From: an uncultured Gammaproteobacteria bacterium
GTDB taxonomy: Bacteria; Pseudomonadota; Gammaproteobacteria; Steroidobacterales; JABDMI01
Direction of reading: 5' to 3'
Assembly (NCBI GenBank): GCA_938039225.1
Contig: CALHVH010000176.1
Coordinates: forward strand, 1 to 6,459
Length of the DNA stretch: 6,459 nucleotides
The notes under the pieces were generated by a model. The model was given only the letters and a program-made list of their open reading frames with translations. It did no database searches and was not told the origin of the DNA. Within the stretch, counting starts at the first letter, position 1. Each line of letters begins with the position of its first letter. Made by a program: the position numbers and the translations under genes. Below, piece by piece: positions 1 to 6,190 of this stretch.

Positions 1-71
1 ATTAGAAACACTACTATTTTTAGGCGTTAAACTCCCATGTGGGCTAAGTTTTTGTTATTATTATAGAAATA

Positions 72-77
72 TATAAT
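72..77 (+). promoter_or_regulatory. Candidate -10 box for the TPR gene
   Basis: A perfect TATAAT lies 31 bp before the GTG start at 109, in a very AT-rich stretch. No good -35 sits at 17 bp. The nearest TTGTTA (52-57) leaves only a 14-bp spacer, and TTTTTG (49-54) has the right spacing but is a poor match. The rest of 1-108 shows no other gene I can support. Confidence 0.35.
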
Positions 78-108
78 TTTATTAGACTGACATACGGATA
101 AAACTCTA

Positions 109-1119
109 GTGAACACTTCTATGCACACAAAAAAAATCAAAAATATTCATAGATCGATCAACACTAAAAAAGTTAACTTTTTTCTAGCTGTTGGCCTGAG
201 CTGCTGTTTTTTTACTACTGTAAATTTTGCAGATATTAATACTGCCAAAAACTTATTTGAAAATGGGCAAATAGACTCTGCTCTGCTTGAACTTGAGAAT
301 GTAATTTCGCAGCAACCTAATAGCGCTGAAGCGCGTTTTTTAAAAGGGGTTGCATTACAGGCATTAGATCGTAACGACGAAGCGATTGATGTGTATTCCA
401 GCCTAGCAAAGGATTTTCCTGAGTTACCAGAACCGTATAATAATTTAGCTGTATTATTTGCTGAAAAAAGTGAATTTGATAAAGCTGAAGATGCATTACG
501 TGCTGCAATAAAAACCAATAAATCTTACGCTACAGCTTATGAGAACCTTGGTGACATTTATGCTCAAAGAGCAAGCCTTGCTTACAATGATGCGCTTAAC
601 TTGTCACCTAATAATCGTAATGCAGTTGAAATCAAACTAAGCATGATTGATAACATCTTACTGCCACCATCTGCACGTAAAAATATACCTACACAGGTTA
701 GTAATGCTGTAGTAACACCTAGTTCTTCGCAAAATACAAATACTCAAACCAGCTCGACCCAACCATTCTCAACACCATCTAGTGATGTTCGTGCCGCCGT
801 GTTAACCTGGGCTGAAGATTGGTCAAGCCGTGATGTGGATGCTTACTTAAGCCATTACGCTTCCAGCTTTAGACCAACCAATGGAAGCTCACGTAGTGCT
901 TGGGCTAAGTATAGAACTGAGCGATTACAAGCCCCAAGTTTTGTTATTGTTAACATCAGTCAGTTACAAAGCCGAACTAATGCAGATGGAAGTGTGACTG
1001 CTGAGTTTGTACAAGATTACCAATCAGATGGTTATAAAGATACCGTGAGAAAAACCTTAGACCTAATCAACACACAAGGCTCATGGAAAATACAATCTGA
1101 ATCATCAAAACCTTTGTAA
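109..1119 (+). CDS. Secreted TPR protein with C-terminal NTF2-like domain
   Basis: Predicted exported protein of 336 aa. A basic N-region (KKIKNIHRSINTKK) and a hydrophobic core around residues 24-38 form a signal peptide, probably cut after Ala41 (VNFA|D). Residues about 43-176 form roughly four TPR-like helical repeats, seen in phrases such as PNSAEARFLKGVALQ and PEPYNNLAVLFAE, suggesting a protein-binding scaffold. A Ser/Thr/Gln-rich linker (about 190-224) leads to an NTF2-like domain (about 226-333) with W..DW.S.D...YL.HY, FVQDY.SD.YKD and GSWKI. The neighbouring L,D-transpeptidase ends in the same type of domain, so I infer a shared periplasmic cell-wall role. The GTG start has GGA 10 nt upstream. 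ATG at 121 is in frame but lacks a clear ribosome site, so the start is uncertain by four codons. The exact biochemical function is unknown. Confidence 0.9.
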   Translation: MNTSMHTKKIKNIHRSINTKKVNFFLAVGLSCCFFTTVNFADINTAKNLFENGQIDSALLELENVISQQPNSAEARFLKGVALQALDRNDEAIDVYSSLAKDFPELPEPYNNLAVLFAEKSEFDKAEDALRAAIKTNKSYATAYENLGDIYAQRASLAYNDALNLSPNNRNAVEIKLSMIDNILLPPSARKNIPTQVSNAVVTPSSSQNTNTQTSSTQPFSTPSSDVRAAVLTWAEDWSSRDVDAYLSHYASSFRPTNGSSRSAWAKYRTERLQAPSFVIVNISQLQSRTNADGSVTAEFVQDYQSDGYKDTVRKTLDLINTQGSWKIQSESSKPL

Positions 1120-1143
1120 AACAAACGTATAAAACCGTATAAT
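1114..1143 (+). promoter_or_regulatory. Candidate sigma-70 promoter for the L,D-transpeptidase gene
   Basis: TTGTAA (1114-1119), overlapping the TPR gene's stop codon, is followed after 18 bp by a perfect TATAAT (1138-1143). Transcription would start near 1150, giving a leader of about 25 nt. The -10 lies in a short direct repeat, CGTATAA at 1126-1132 and 1136-1142, exactly 10 bp apart. Read-through from the upstream gene is equally possible because the gap is only 55 bp and holds no terminator. Confidence 0.4.
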
Positions 1144-1174
1144 TTTATCCAACAACCTGAGTTCACACTCTTCA

Positions 1175-2389
1175 ATGATTCGTGCAAATTATAAAAATCT
1201 AAAGTCTAGCTTTTTTTGTTTTCTTGTTGCTTCTGCCACAACACTAAGTTGCTTGCCAGCCCAAGCAAATAAGCTTGATCCTGAAGATACCGTGGTAAGA
1301 GCGTTAATGGATATGCGCCAAGGCCGCATGTCTTCAGCTGAGGCTACATTAGAACCTTTAATTGAACAGCGCCCAAAATTTAAATTAGCTCAACTTTTAT
1401 ATGCAGATATTTTAAATGCACGTTCTGGTTCCAGCTTAAATATGCAAACCTTGGGTCAGAGCGACCAACATTCACTTGACGGTCTTTTGGCCGAAGCGAA
1501 ACAACGAATCAAATGGAATGAAGTTCGCCAATCTTTACAAGGCAAATTACCAGCCAGTTTGATTAAACCAGATAGAAAACATCCATTTATTGTGTTTGCA
1601 GACTTAGGTCTATCTAGGGTCTTTTTATTTAAACAAGACCAAAATGGCAATCTAAGCTTACAACATGATTTTTACGCCTCGGGTGGCAAAAAAGGCACCC
1701 GCAAAAAAGTACGTGGCGATCAAAGAACGCCTCTTGGGGTTTACTCAATCACCTCTAAACTCACTGATGCAGAGTTAGAAGACAGATACGGCCCTGTTGC
1801 TTTCCCAATTAACTACCCTAACGCTTGGGATAAATTACAACAGCGAACTGGTGATGGTATCTGGCTACATGGAGTAACTAGTGCTACTTACAGTCGCCCA
1901 CCTCAAGATAGCGACGGCTGTGTTGCTCTTCCTAATGAAGATTTAGAAGTTTTAGAAGAGTACCTAAAAATAGGTATGCCAGTTATATTTGCTGAAAATG
2001 ACAATTGGGTTGATAGTCAATCGGCAGAACTAACACAAAGCACCTTATTAGCCAGTCTAGAAGCATGGCGTCAGGATTGGGAAAGCCAAGATAATAATAA
2101 TTATTTAAAACACTACTCAGCCGAATTCAAAACTGAATCACATAATATTAAAACGTGGTCTAGCTATAAACGCCGAGTCAACTCAAGTAAAAAATACATA
2201 AAAGTTACCGTAGAAGAGCCGGTAATTTATGGTTATCCAGGCGAACAAGATATGGTGCAGGTTGATTTTGTACAACACTACACCAGCGACAACTATAAAG
2301 GCAAAGCCTTAAAACAGCAGTTCTGGAAAAAACAAGCTGATGGCACTTGGCAGATTACTTATGAAGGTACTTTACAAAATTTGAGTTAA
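1175..2389 (+). CDS. Periplasmic L,D-transpeptidase/carboxypeptidase family protein (YkuD fold) with C-terminal NTF2-like domain
   Basis: Protein of 404 aa. Signal peptide 1-32 (hydrophobic FFCFLVASATTLSCL, cleavage PAQA|NK). Residues about 35-80 are helical and TPR-like (RQGRMSSAEATLEPLIEQRP). The YkuD domain (about 136-275) carries the catalytic signature His232-Gly233 and Ser-Asp-Gly-Cys with Cys249 as nucleophile, plus the GDQRTPLGVYSI strand typical of the fold. This fold cross-links or trims meso-DAP-containing stem peptides, or handles lipoprotein attachment, in the periplasm. Residues about 292-401 form an NTF2-like domain (W.QDWESQD..NYLKHY, DFVQHYTSDNYKG, GTWQI). A YkuD plus NTF2-like layout is known from Helicobacter Csd6, an L,D-carboxypeptidase. 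The YafK/DpaA branch is the other close comparison. The sequence alone does not decide between transpeptidase, carboxypeptidase and amidase activity. No strong Shine-Dalgarno precedes ATG 1175, but the signal peptide supports this start. Confidence 0.9.
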   Translation: MIRANYKNLKSSFFCFLVASATTLSCLPAQANKLDPEDTVVRALMDMRQGRMSSAEATLEPLIEQRPKFKLAQLLYADILNARSGSSLNMQTLGQSDQHSLDGLLAEAKQRIKWNEVRQSLQGKLPASLIKPDRKHPFIVFADLGLSRVFLFKQDQNGNLSLQHDFYASGGKKGTRKKVRGDQRTPLGVYSITSKLTDAELEDRYGPVAFPINYPNAWDKLQQRTGDGIWLHGVTSATYSRPPQDSDGCVALPNEDLEVLEEYLKIGMPVIFAENDNWVDSQSAELTQSTLLASLEAWRQDWESQDNNNYLKHYSAEFKTESHNIKTWSSYKRRVNSSKKYIKVTVEEPVIYGYPGEQDMVQVDFVQHYTSDNYKGKALKQQFWKKQADGTWQITYEGTLQNLS

Positions 2390-2406
2390 ATTAAAACTTC
2401 TATAAT

Positions 2407-2451
2407 TGAACATAAAAAAACCGAATTAAATATTCGGTTTTTTTATGTTCA
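2407..2451. terminator. Strong bidirectional rho-independent terminator
   Basis: A perfect 19-bp inverted repeat (2407-2425 with 2433-2451) surrounds the 7-nt loop TTAAATA. The core CCGAA/TTCGG is flanked by a run of seven A on the left and seven T on the right, so a U-tract is available on either strand. It lies between two convergent genes, 18 bp after one stop and 16 bp after the other, and should end both transcripts. Confidence 0.9.
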
Positions 2452-2466
2452 TGCAAAAATTTTACT

Positions 2467-3273
2467 TTATTTGGTAGTCCATTTCTTTTGCACTCGTTCT
2501 TTATCAGCTAAAAAATCTAATATTTGCATCCACGCATGCATTGTTCCAGCTTTACGACCGCCCGTTAGATACTTACCATTCACTACAACTGCGGGCACAC
2601 CACCTACTTGAAAAGCTTGAGTCAATTTTTTATCCCTTTGAATTAAGGAATTAACACTAAATGACTTAACCGTTTTCTTAAATTGTGCTTTATCAATCCC
2701 ATATGCTGCATAAAAATTTGCCAAAGCAGCAGTGGTATATAAGCTTTGTCTTTTAACATGAATAGCATCAAACAATGCAACATGAGCTTCTTCACTGGCT
2801 CCTAGTGCTTTGGCTGAATAATAGCCTCGAGCCAACACTTCATACTGTGGATTAAAACTCACCGGTACACGAATGAACTCTACATCATCAGGTACCTGCT
2901 CAGCATAGGCATGCATTGATGACTCTGCACCAAAACAAGCTGGACATCCATAGGAAAAGAACTCAACTATTTCGATTTTCTCTCCCGAGCCTACTAATCC
3001 TTGTTGCCCTGGTAAGGTTGTATAGTGAGTTCCATTGACAAAGTTTTTTGGGTTTGTTGCCAAGGCTCTAGCAATGTTTTCCTTTGCTTTAGCATATAAA
3101 GCATCATAATTTCTTCCGAGCTCAGGCTTCTTATCTTTGGTTTGAGTGGTTTTAGATGTTTCAGTAGCAGAATTATTTTCTGTGCTTACTTCCTTTTTCG
3201 AGCAGGCCGTAAGAGTAAAAAGGCACAGTAAAATTACTAAAGATGTGTGTTTTATGGCTTGAGTTGAGAACAT
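2467..3273 (-). CDS. dsbA: DsbA-family thiol:disulfide oxidoreductase, predicted lipoprotein, CPAC active site
   Basis: Protein of 268 aa. The N-terminus has a hydrophobic core and an LTAC lipobox with Cys24 as lipidation site. Ser at +2 suggests the outer membrane. A polar Ser/Thr/Lys/Glu linker (25-50) follows. The DsbA thioredoxin fold with helical insert covers about 95-262, with active site Cys110-Pro-Ala-Cys113 after VEFFSYG and the cis-proline loop Val226-Pro227 (GGVPAVVVNG). DsbA proteins oxidise cysteine pairs of exported proteins and are recycled by DsbB. It is a tandem paralogue of the next gene: my hand alignment gives 59 of 80 identical residues over 97-176. The dipeptide Pro-Ala differs from the Pro-His of E. 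coli DsbA and from Gly-His in the neighbour, so redox potential and substrates may differ. A terminator upstream (3368-3400) suggests its own promoter. The ribosome site is weak (GGT 8 nt before ATG). Confidence 0.93.
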   Translation of the reverse strand: MFSTQAIKHTSLVILLCLFTLTACSKKEVSTENNSATETSKTTQTKDKKPELGRNYDALYAKAKENIARALATNPKNFVNGTHYTTLPGQQGLVGSGEKIEIVEFFSYGCPACFGAESSMHAYAEQVPDDVEFIRVPVSFNPQYEVLARGYYSAKALGASEEAHVALFDAIHVKRQSLYTTAALANFYAAYGIDKAQFKKTVKSFSVNSLIQRDKKLTQAFQVGGVPAVVVNGKYLTGGRKAGTMHAWMQILDFLADKERVQKKWTTK

Positions 3274-3305
3274 GATTTATACCAGGTTAAAATTAAGTTG
3301 AATAC

Positions 3306-3311
3306 AGTATA
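3306..3311 (-). promoter_or_regulatory. Candidate -10 box for the CPAC dsbA gene
   Basis: On the minus strand TATACT (3311-3306) lies 32 bp before the start codon, between the upstream terminator and the gene. The best -35 I see, TGAAAC at 3337-3332, has a long 20-bp spacer, so the site is only a candidate. The terminator position makes some promoter in 3274-3367 likely. Confidence 0.3.
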
Positions 3312-3367
3312 GAGCTAACAATATTTATTTAGTTTCATTTTAGCAGTAAGAGAAAATATTACCCAAT

Positions 3368-3400
3368 AAAAAAACCAGCTGGAATCAACAACTGGTTTTT
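3368..3400 (-). terminator. Rho-independent terminator of the cytochrome c4-dsbA transcript
   Basis: AAAAACCAG (3370-3378) pairs with CTGGTTTTT (3392-3400) around a 13-nt loop. On the minus strand the stem is followed by seven T (3374-3368), then ATTGGG. It lies 32 bp past the stop of the upstream minus-strand gene (3433) and separates the two dsbA genes into different transcripts. A T-run also exists on the plus strand. Confidence 0.8.
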
Positions 3401-3432
3401 ATATCTAACTTAGAAAATTCAGATATTCGCTC

Positions 3433-4242
3433 TTATTCAGCAGCTTTTTTTTCTCTTTCCAGTTTAGTTATTGAATCAAGAATCTGAAACCATGTGCTGT
3501 AATTGCCGGCTTTAACACCGCCAGTTTTATAAGCGCCATTTACGATTACGGTTGGCACACCAGTTATCTGATAAGCCTGGCTTAATTTTTTATCACGCTC
3601 AAGTTGAGCATTGATACTAAAGGAATCAAACGCCTTAATAAACTGCTCTTTATCAACACCATATTGTGCGTAAAAATCGGCGATATCACTTACCGACTGA
3701 AATTGTTTACGCTTGATGTGTATGGCATCGAATATTGCAATATGCGAATCTTCTGAAGCACCTAATGCCTCAGCGGCATAATAACCACGTGCCAGTTTTT
3801 CAAAAAACGGATTAAAACTCACAGGCACACGTCTAAACACAACATCGTCTGCGACTTGGCCAGCATAGGCATGCATATAGGGTTCGGCATTAAAACAATG
3901 ACCACAACCGTATGAGAAAAACTCCACAAGTTCAATTTTCTCACCATCACCCAAAAGCGGTTTGCGAGATTCGAACACATCATAATGAGTTCCCGCAACA
4001 AAGTTATCTGGATTGTCTTGAAGACTTAGACTTATGGCTTCTTTTGAAGTATCAAATAACGCTTTGTATCGCTTATCTACAGAATCTTCTGGTAATACTT
4101 GCTCAACTGCTTTTTCAACCATTTGTTCAACAGCTTCAGGCTTAGCAATTTCAGAAGCTGAAGTGTCTTCAGCAGAACAAGCTGTTGTGAATAAGCAAAC
4201 TAACGATAAGCTAAGTAATGAGGTTTTTAATTTTACGGTCAT
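3433..4242 (-). CDS. dsbA: DsbA thiol:disulfide oxidoreductase, CGHC active site, membrane-anchored or periplasmic
   Basis: Protein of 269 aa with an export signal (KLKTSLLSLSLVCLFTTAC). Cys22 sits in FTTAC, a non-canonical lipobox (Thr at -3), so lipidation is uncertain; signal peptidase I cleavage after CSA is the alternative. An acidic, Ala/Glu/Val-rich segment (about 24-55) precedes the DsbA domain (about 98-262). The active site is Cys113-Gly-His-Cys116 and the cis-proline is Val229-Pro230 (TGVPTVIVNG). It forms disulfides in exported proteins, which probably include haem-receiving cysteines of c-type cytochromes. It begins 30 bp after the cytochrome c4 stop, with AGGG 8 nt before the ATG, so the two genes form an operon, as in Pseudomonas. 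CGHC is the motif of eukaryotic protein disulfide isomerase and differs from the classic CPHC. This is probably the ancestral copy because of its position. Confidence 0.95.
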   Translation of the reverse strand: MTVKLKTSLLSLSLVCLFTTACSAEDTSASEIAKPEAVEQMVEKAVEQVLPEDSVDKRYKALFDTSKEAISLSLQDNPDNFVAGTHYDVFESRKPLLGDGEKIELVEFFSYGCGHCFNAEPYMHAYAGQVADDVVFRRVPVSFNPFFEKLARGYYAAEALGASEDSHIAIFDAIHIKRKQFQSVSDIADFYAQYGVDKEQFIKAFDSFSINAQLERDKKLSQAYQITGVPTVIVNGAYKTGGVKAGNYSTWFQILDSITKLEREKKAAE

Positions 4243-4272
4243 GAGAAAAGCCCTGTACTTTTGGTTTTGTTT

Positions 4273-4962
4273 TTAAAGACCACGAATATATGAGGCTACT
4301 GCTTCTTTTTCGGCGTCGCTCATAAGGGCCGCAACTTCTTTCATTACTTTTTGCTGGGCTGTACCTGTACGTTTACCACTAGCATAATCGTTTAAAGACT
4401 TAAGTATGTAACCGGTTTGTTGGCCAGCTATATCCGGATAAAGTGACATTGGATTACCTTTACCACTCGGTCCATGACAAGCTGCACAAGAAGGAACACC
4501 CGTTTCAGTATTGCCGCCTCGATAAATCGATTGTCCGAGAGTGAAAGTATCTGCACTAGCCTCACCAGATTTACCTTCTAACTCAGCAAAATAAGCCGCT
4601 ATATCTTTTAAGTCTTTGTCATTTTTATTGTTTAGTTGCCCTGCCATTAAAGGCGCACTACGCGTACCTTCTTTGATCATTTTCAACTGCTCATAGGTGT
4701 ACTCTGGGTGCTGACCTGCAATGCTAGGCCACTCAGGATTAGTACTATTGCCATCAGAGCCATGACATGCTGCACAGGTAGCAACTTTGGCTTTACCAGC
4801 TTTTGCGTCACCAAAAGGTGCTTTTTCTACCTGCATAATCTTTTCTTCAGCGTGTTCATCGTGTGCTTTTGAATCACTGGCAAAAGCGTTAGTGGCTAAG
4901 AAAAAAGTTGCGCTAAATACAGCGGCAAGAGTTAATTTTCGGGTCATGCTATTGGCTTTCAT
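4273..4962 (-). CDS. cc4: Di-haem cytochrome c4
   Basis: Protein of 229 aa. Signal peptide about 1-28 (TLAAVFSATFFLATNAFA|S). Two c-type haem domains follow, each with CAACH: Cys63-Cys66-His67 and Cys159-Cys162-His163. Likely axial methionines are Met106 (SAPLMAG) and Met207 (QQKVMKEVA). The paired motifs WPSIAGQHPEYTYEQL and YPDIAGQQTGYILKSL show the internal duplication of the family. Cytochrome c4 is a periplasmic, often membrane-associated, electron donor to terminal oxidases. The mature protein has an extra acidic, His-containing stretch (KAHDEHAEEK, 32-41) before the first domain; family members I know start closer to the GDAxAG motif. The chosen ATG has AGG 7 nt upstream. Met6 (ATG at 4947) has no ribosome site. 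The next gene, dsbA, is 30 bp downstream in the same transcript, a sensible pairing because both CxxCH motifs pass through the periplasmic thiol system. Confidence 0.95.
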   Translation of the reverse strand: MKANSMTRKLTLAAVFSATFFLATNAFASDSKAHDEHAEEKIMQVEKAPFGDAKAGKAKVATCAACHGSDGNSTNPEWPSIAGQHPEYTYEQLKMIKEGTRSAPLMAGQLNNKNDKDLKDIAAYFAELEGKSGEASADTFTLGQSIYRGGNTETGVPSCAACHGPSGKGNPMSLYPDIAGQQTGYILKSLNDYASGKRTGTAQQKVMKEVAALMSDAEKEAVASYIRGL

Positions 4963-5044
4963 AAAAGAACCTATGTATAAAATCTATTCGATAAATCCCA
5001 AGCTCACCCAATAAATTAGGGTATAAGCGCTTGTTTCTTGTGAG

Positions 5045-5096
5045 GAGATAGACGTGAGATTAATTTTTTATAATAAAATCAATGCACAGCTATCTC
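5045..5096. repeat. Inverted repeat flanking the engB -10 candidate
   Basis: GAGATAG (5045-5051) and CTATCTC (5090-5096) are perfect 7-bp inverted arms with their centres 45 bp apart. A TATAAT lies between them. This could be a folded leader or a spaced operator, but a chance match is possible at this length. Confidence 0.25.
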
Positions 5097-5161
5097 TTTT
5101 GAGGCTGGTATTTTACACTATCCATCCCCAAAACGCTGCTCACGACGAGCTATTTAGGTAA
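5054..5161 (+). CDS. Possible 35-codon leader ORF upstream of engB
   Basis: A GTG start at 5054 is preceded by a strong Shine-Dalgarno, TGAGGAG (5041-5047), 6 nt away. The frame reads 35 codons (starts MRLIFYNKIN, ends AAHDELFR) to TAA at 5159-5161. The engB ATG follows three bases later in the same frame, and the AGG of the penultimate codon region doubles as the engB ribosome site, so translational coupling is possible. I recognise no family. The peptide could be a leader, a remnant of an N-terminal extension, or chance. A TATAAT at 5069-5074 lies inside it. If that is the true engB promoter, the leader is not on the mRNA; TATAAG at 5022-5027 could be an alternative upstream -10. Confidence 0.3.
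   Translation: MRLIFYNKINAQLSLLRLVFYTIHPQNAAHDELFR
5069..5074 (+). promoter_or_regulatory. Candidate -10 box for engB
   Basis: A perfect TATAAT lies in the divergent gap between cytochrome c4 and engB, 90 bp before the engB ATG. The -35 region at 17 bp (AGATAG, 5046-5051) does not match the consensus. A second -10-like TATAAG at 5022-5027 also lacks a good -35. I could not assign a confident promoter for the divergent cytochrome c4 gene in 4963-5164. Confidence 0.3.
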
Positions 5162-5164
5162 AAC

Positions 5165-5776
5165 ATGGCAAATGCTTCACAAATCCTACGTCAAACCCAA
5201 TTTTTAACCAGTGCGGCAGCCTTAAAAGGCTTTGCACCAGACATTGGTGCCGAAGTAGCTTTTTCAGGCCGTTCCAATGCGGGTAAGTCATCAGCAATCA
5301 ATTCCATTTGCGAACAGCCAAGCTTAGCGCGCGCTTCTAAAACACCTGGACGCACACAACTGATTAATTTTTTCTCGATAACTGAAGAAATGCGTCTCGT
5401 GGATTTACCCGGATTTGGCTTTGCCAAAGTACCGCCAAAAATGAAACAAGATTGGCAAAAACTTATGCAAACCTACTTTGAACAGCGCGAGTGTCTCTCT
5501 GCATTAATTCAGATTATGGATGTACGCCATCCTCTCAGAGACTTTGACAAACAAATGCTAGAGTGGGCTGAGAATGCTGAAATGCCGGTCTTAGTCCTGC
5601 TTACTAAAGCTGACAAGTTAAAACGCGGTGCGGCAAAAAACACCTTGCTCAAAGTAAGACGTGAAGTTGGCGAGAACGTCAGCGTGCAATTATTTTCTTC
5701 ATTAAACAAGCAAGGCGTAGACGAGGCTCAGAAGAAAATACTGGATTTAATGGGTTATAAAGAAACTTCAGAATAG
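5165..5776 (+). CDS. engB: Ribosome biogenesis GTPase EngB (YihA/YsxC)
   Basis: Protein of 203 aa, the normal length for the family (E. coli YihA is about 210). The TRAFAC GTPase motifs appear in order: G1 GRSNAGKSS (35-43), the G2 threonine region KTPGRTQ (59-65), G3 DLPGFG (80-85), G4 TKAD (147-150) and G5 SSLNKQG (178-184). The family assists late assembly of the large ribosomal subunit in the cytoplasm and is usually essential. AGG 6 nt before the ATG supports this start, and the N-terminus (QTQFLTSA) aligns with known members. It is transcribed divergently from cytochrome c4. In many gammaproteobacteria polA lies on its other side in convergent orientation, with a small RNA between. Here repeats and the small RNA candidate fill the following 683 bp, and polA would be beyond the window. 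I see no simple terminator directly after the stop. Confidence 0.97.
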   Translation: MANASQILRQTQFLTSAAALKGFAPDIGAEVAFSGRSNAGKSSAINSICEQPSLARASKTPGRTQLINFFSITEEMRLVDLPGFGFAKVPPKMKQDWQKLMQTYFEQRECLSALIQIMDVRHPLRDFDKQMLEWAENAEMPVLVLLTKADKLKRGAAKNTLLKVRREVGENVSVQLFSSLNKQGVDEAQKKILDLMGYKETSE

Positions 5777-5779
5777 CTT

Positions 5780-5904
5780 GTCATTGCGAGTCAGCGACGC
5801 GGCAATCTTTGTTTTAACGTCAATAAATCGCAGACAACGCTTTTCTTTTCTTAAATTCCTAATCTGCAGGAGATTGCCACGCCAATAAATTGGCTCGCAA
5901 TGAC
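5780..5904. repeat. Palindromic intergenic repeat, GTCATTGCGAG type
   Basis: The left arm begins GTCATTGCGAG (5780-5790) and ends GGCAATCT (5801-5808). The right arm begins AGATTGCC (5871-5878) and ends CTCGCAATGAC (5894-5904). The outer 11 bp and inner 8 bp are exact inverted matches, so the 125-bp unit can fold into a long hairpin. The right arm carries a nested CCAATAAATTGG (5882-5893). Repeats with GTCATTGCGAG ends are, to my knowledge, scattered in many bacterial genomes as non-coding elements. It starts 4 bp after the engB stop and may mark the mRNA 3' end. Confidence 0.8.
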
Positions 5905-5926
5905 CGAAATATACTACTCTCAGGTG

Positions 5927-5975
5927 TTTTGGTTTAGTTTCCATAGAGCTCTCGAGCGAAGCAGGAGAACCAGAA
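5927..5975. repeat. Weak inverted repeat, possible further intergenic element
   Basis: TTTTGGTT (5927-5934) and AACCAGAA (5968-5975) are imperfect inverted arms around a GC-richer segment containing GAGCTCTCGAG (5947-5957). The stretch sits between two clear repeats and does not look coding. Only comparison with other loci could show whether it is a separate unit. Confidence 0.3.
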
Positions 5976-5980
5976 GCCTA

Positions 5981-6138
5981 ATTTATTGGAGCTGATTTTC
6001 ATTCAGTACAAAGCAAAAATTATTAATCAATGGGTCCCCGCCTCGATAACTGCTCCATGCTTTATTCTACCTACTGCATCCGTGCAGTCGTACGCGGGGA
6101 TGACGAACATTCTGAGATTTTAACGCAAAGCTGAAATA
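5981..6138. repeat. MITE-like palindromic element, copy 1, interrupted
   Basis: The left part (5981-6020) matches copy 2 (6191-6230) at 33 of 40 positions, starting with the identical ATTTATTGGA. The right part resumes at ATGACGAA (6100-6107) and CTGAGATTTTAACGC (6112-6126), matching 6261-6288 of copy 2. The middle of the element is replaced by an unrelated GC-rich palindrome (6031-6104). The right terminus is eroded: no clear CCCAATAAA end is present. Confidence 0.65.
6031..6104. repeat. GC-rich extragenic palindrome inside copy 1
   Basis: The left end TGGGTCCCCGC and right end GCGGGGATGACG pair through CCCCGC (6036-6041) and GCGGGG (6094-6099). An inner hairpin CTGCA/TGCAG (6074-6078 and 6083-6087) has loop TCCG. 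The ends resemble the GTCATCCCCGCG repeats that I know as dispersed intergenic units. Its base composition contrasts with the AT-rich flanks. Confidence 0.6.
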
Positions 6139-6190
6139 AAGCAGATGATTGAGAAGATTCCATCTTGTTTCAAGGCTTGTGTTATACCCC

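Noticed and set aside
34..43. CCCATGTGGG near the left edge followed by GTTTTTG, as a terminator.
   Set aside because: The stem would be three base pairs with a 4-nt loop and the T-run is six bases away. This is too weak.
2..76. An open frame entering from the left edge (LETLLFLGVKLPCG…) that stops at 74-76, as a possible end of an upstream gene.
   Set aside because: Only 24 codons are visible, its last codons are low-complexity AT-rich, and it would overlap the candidate promoter. There is no family evidence.
147..518. Minus-strand open frames inside the TPR gene, and similar ones inside the L,D-transpeptidase, DsbA, cytochrome c4 and EngB genes.
   Set aside because: They lie wholly within genes with clear family motifs and show no motifs or ribosome sites of their own.
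1209..1256. Lipoprotein signal in the L,D-transpeptidase (TLSC).
   Set aside because: Thr at -3 and Leu at -2 do not fit a lipobox, while PAQA|NK just after is a good signal peptidase I site.
4974..4995. TTGGGA-N16-TATACA on the minus strand as the cytochrome c4 promoter.
   Set aside because: The predicted start would lie near 4967, downstream of the ribosome-binding AGG (4972-4970), so the mRNA would lose its Shine-Dalgarno.
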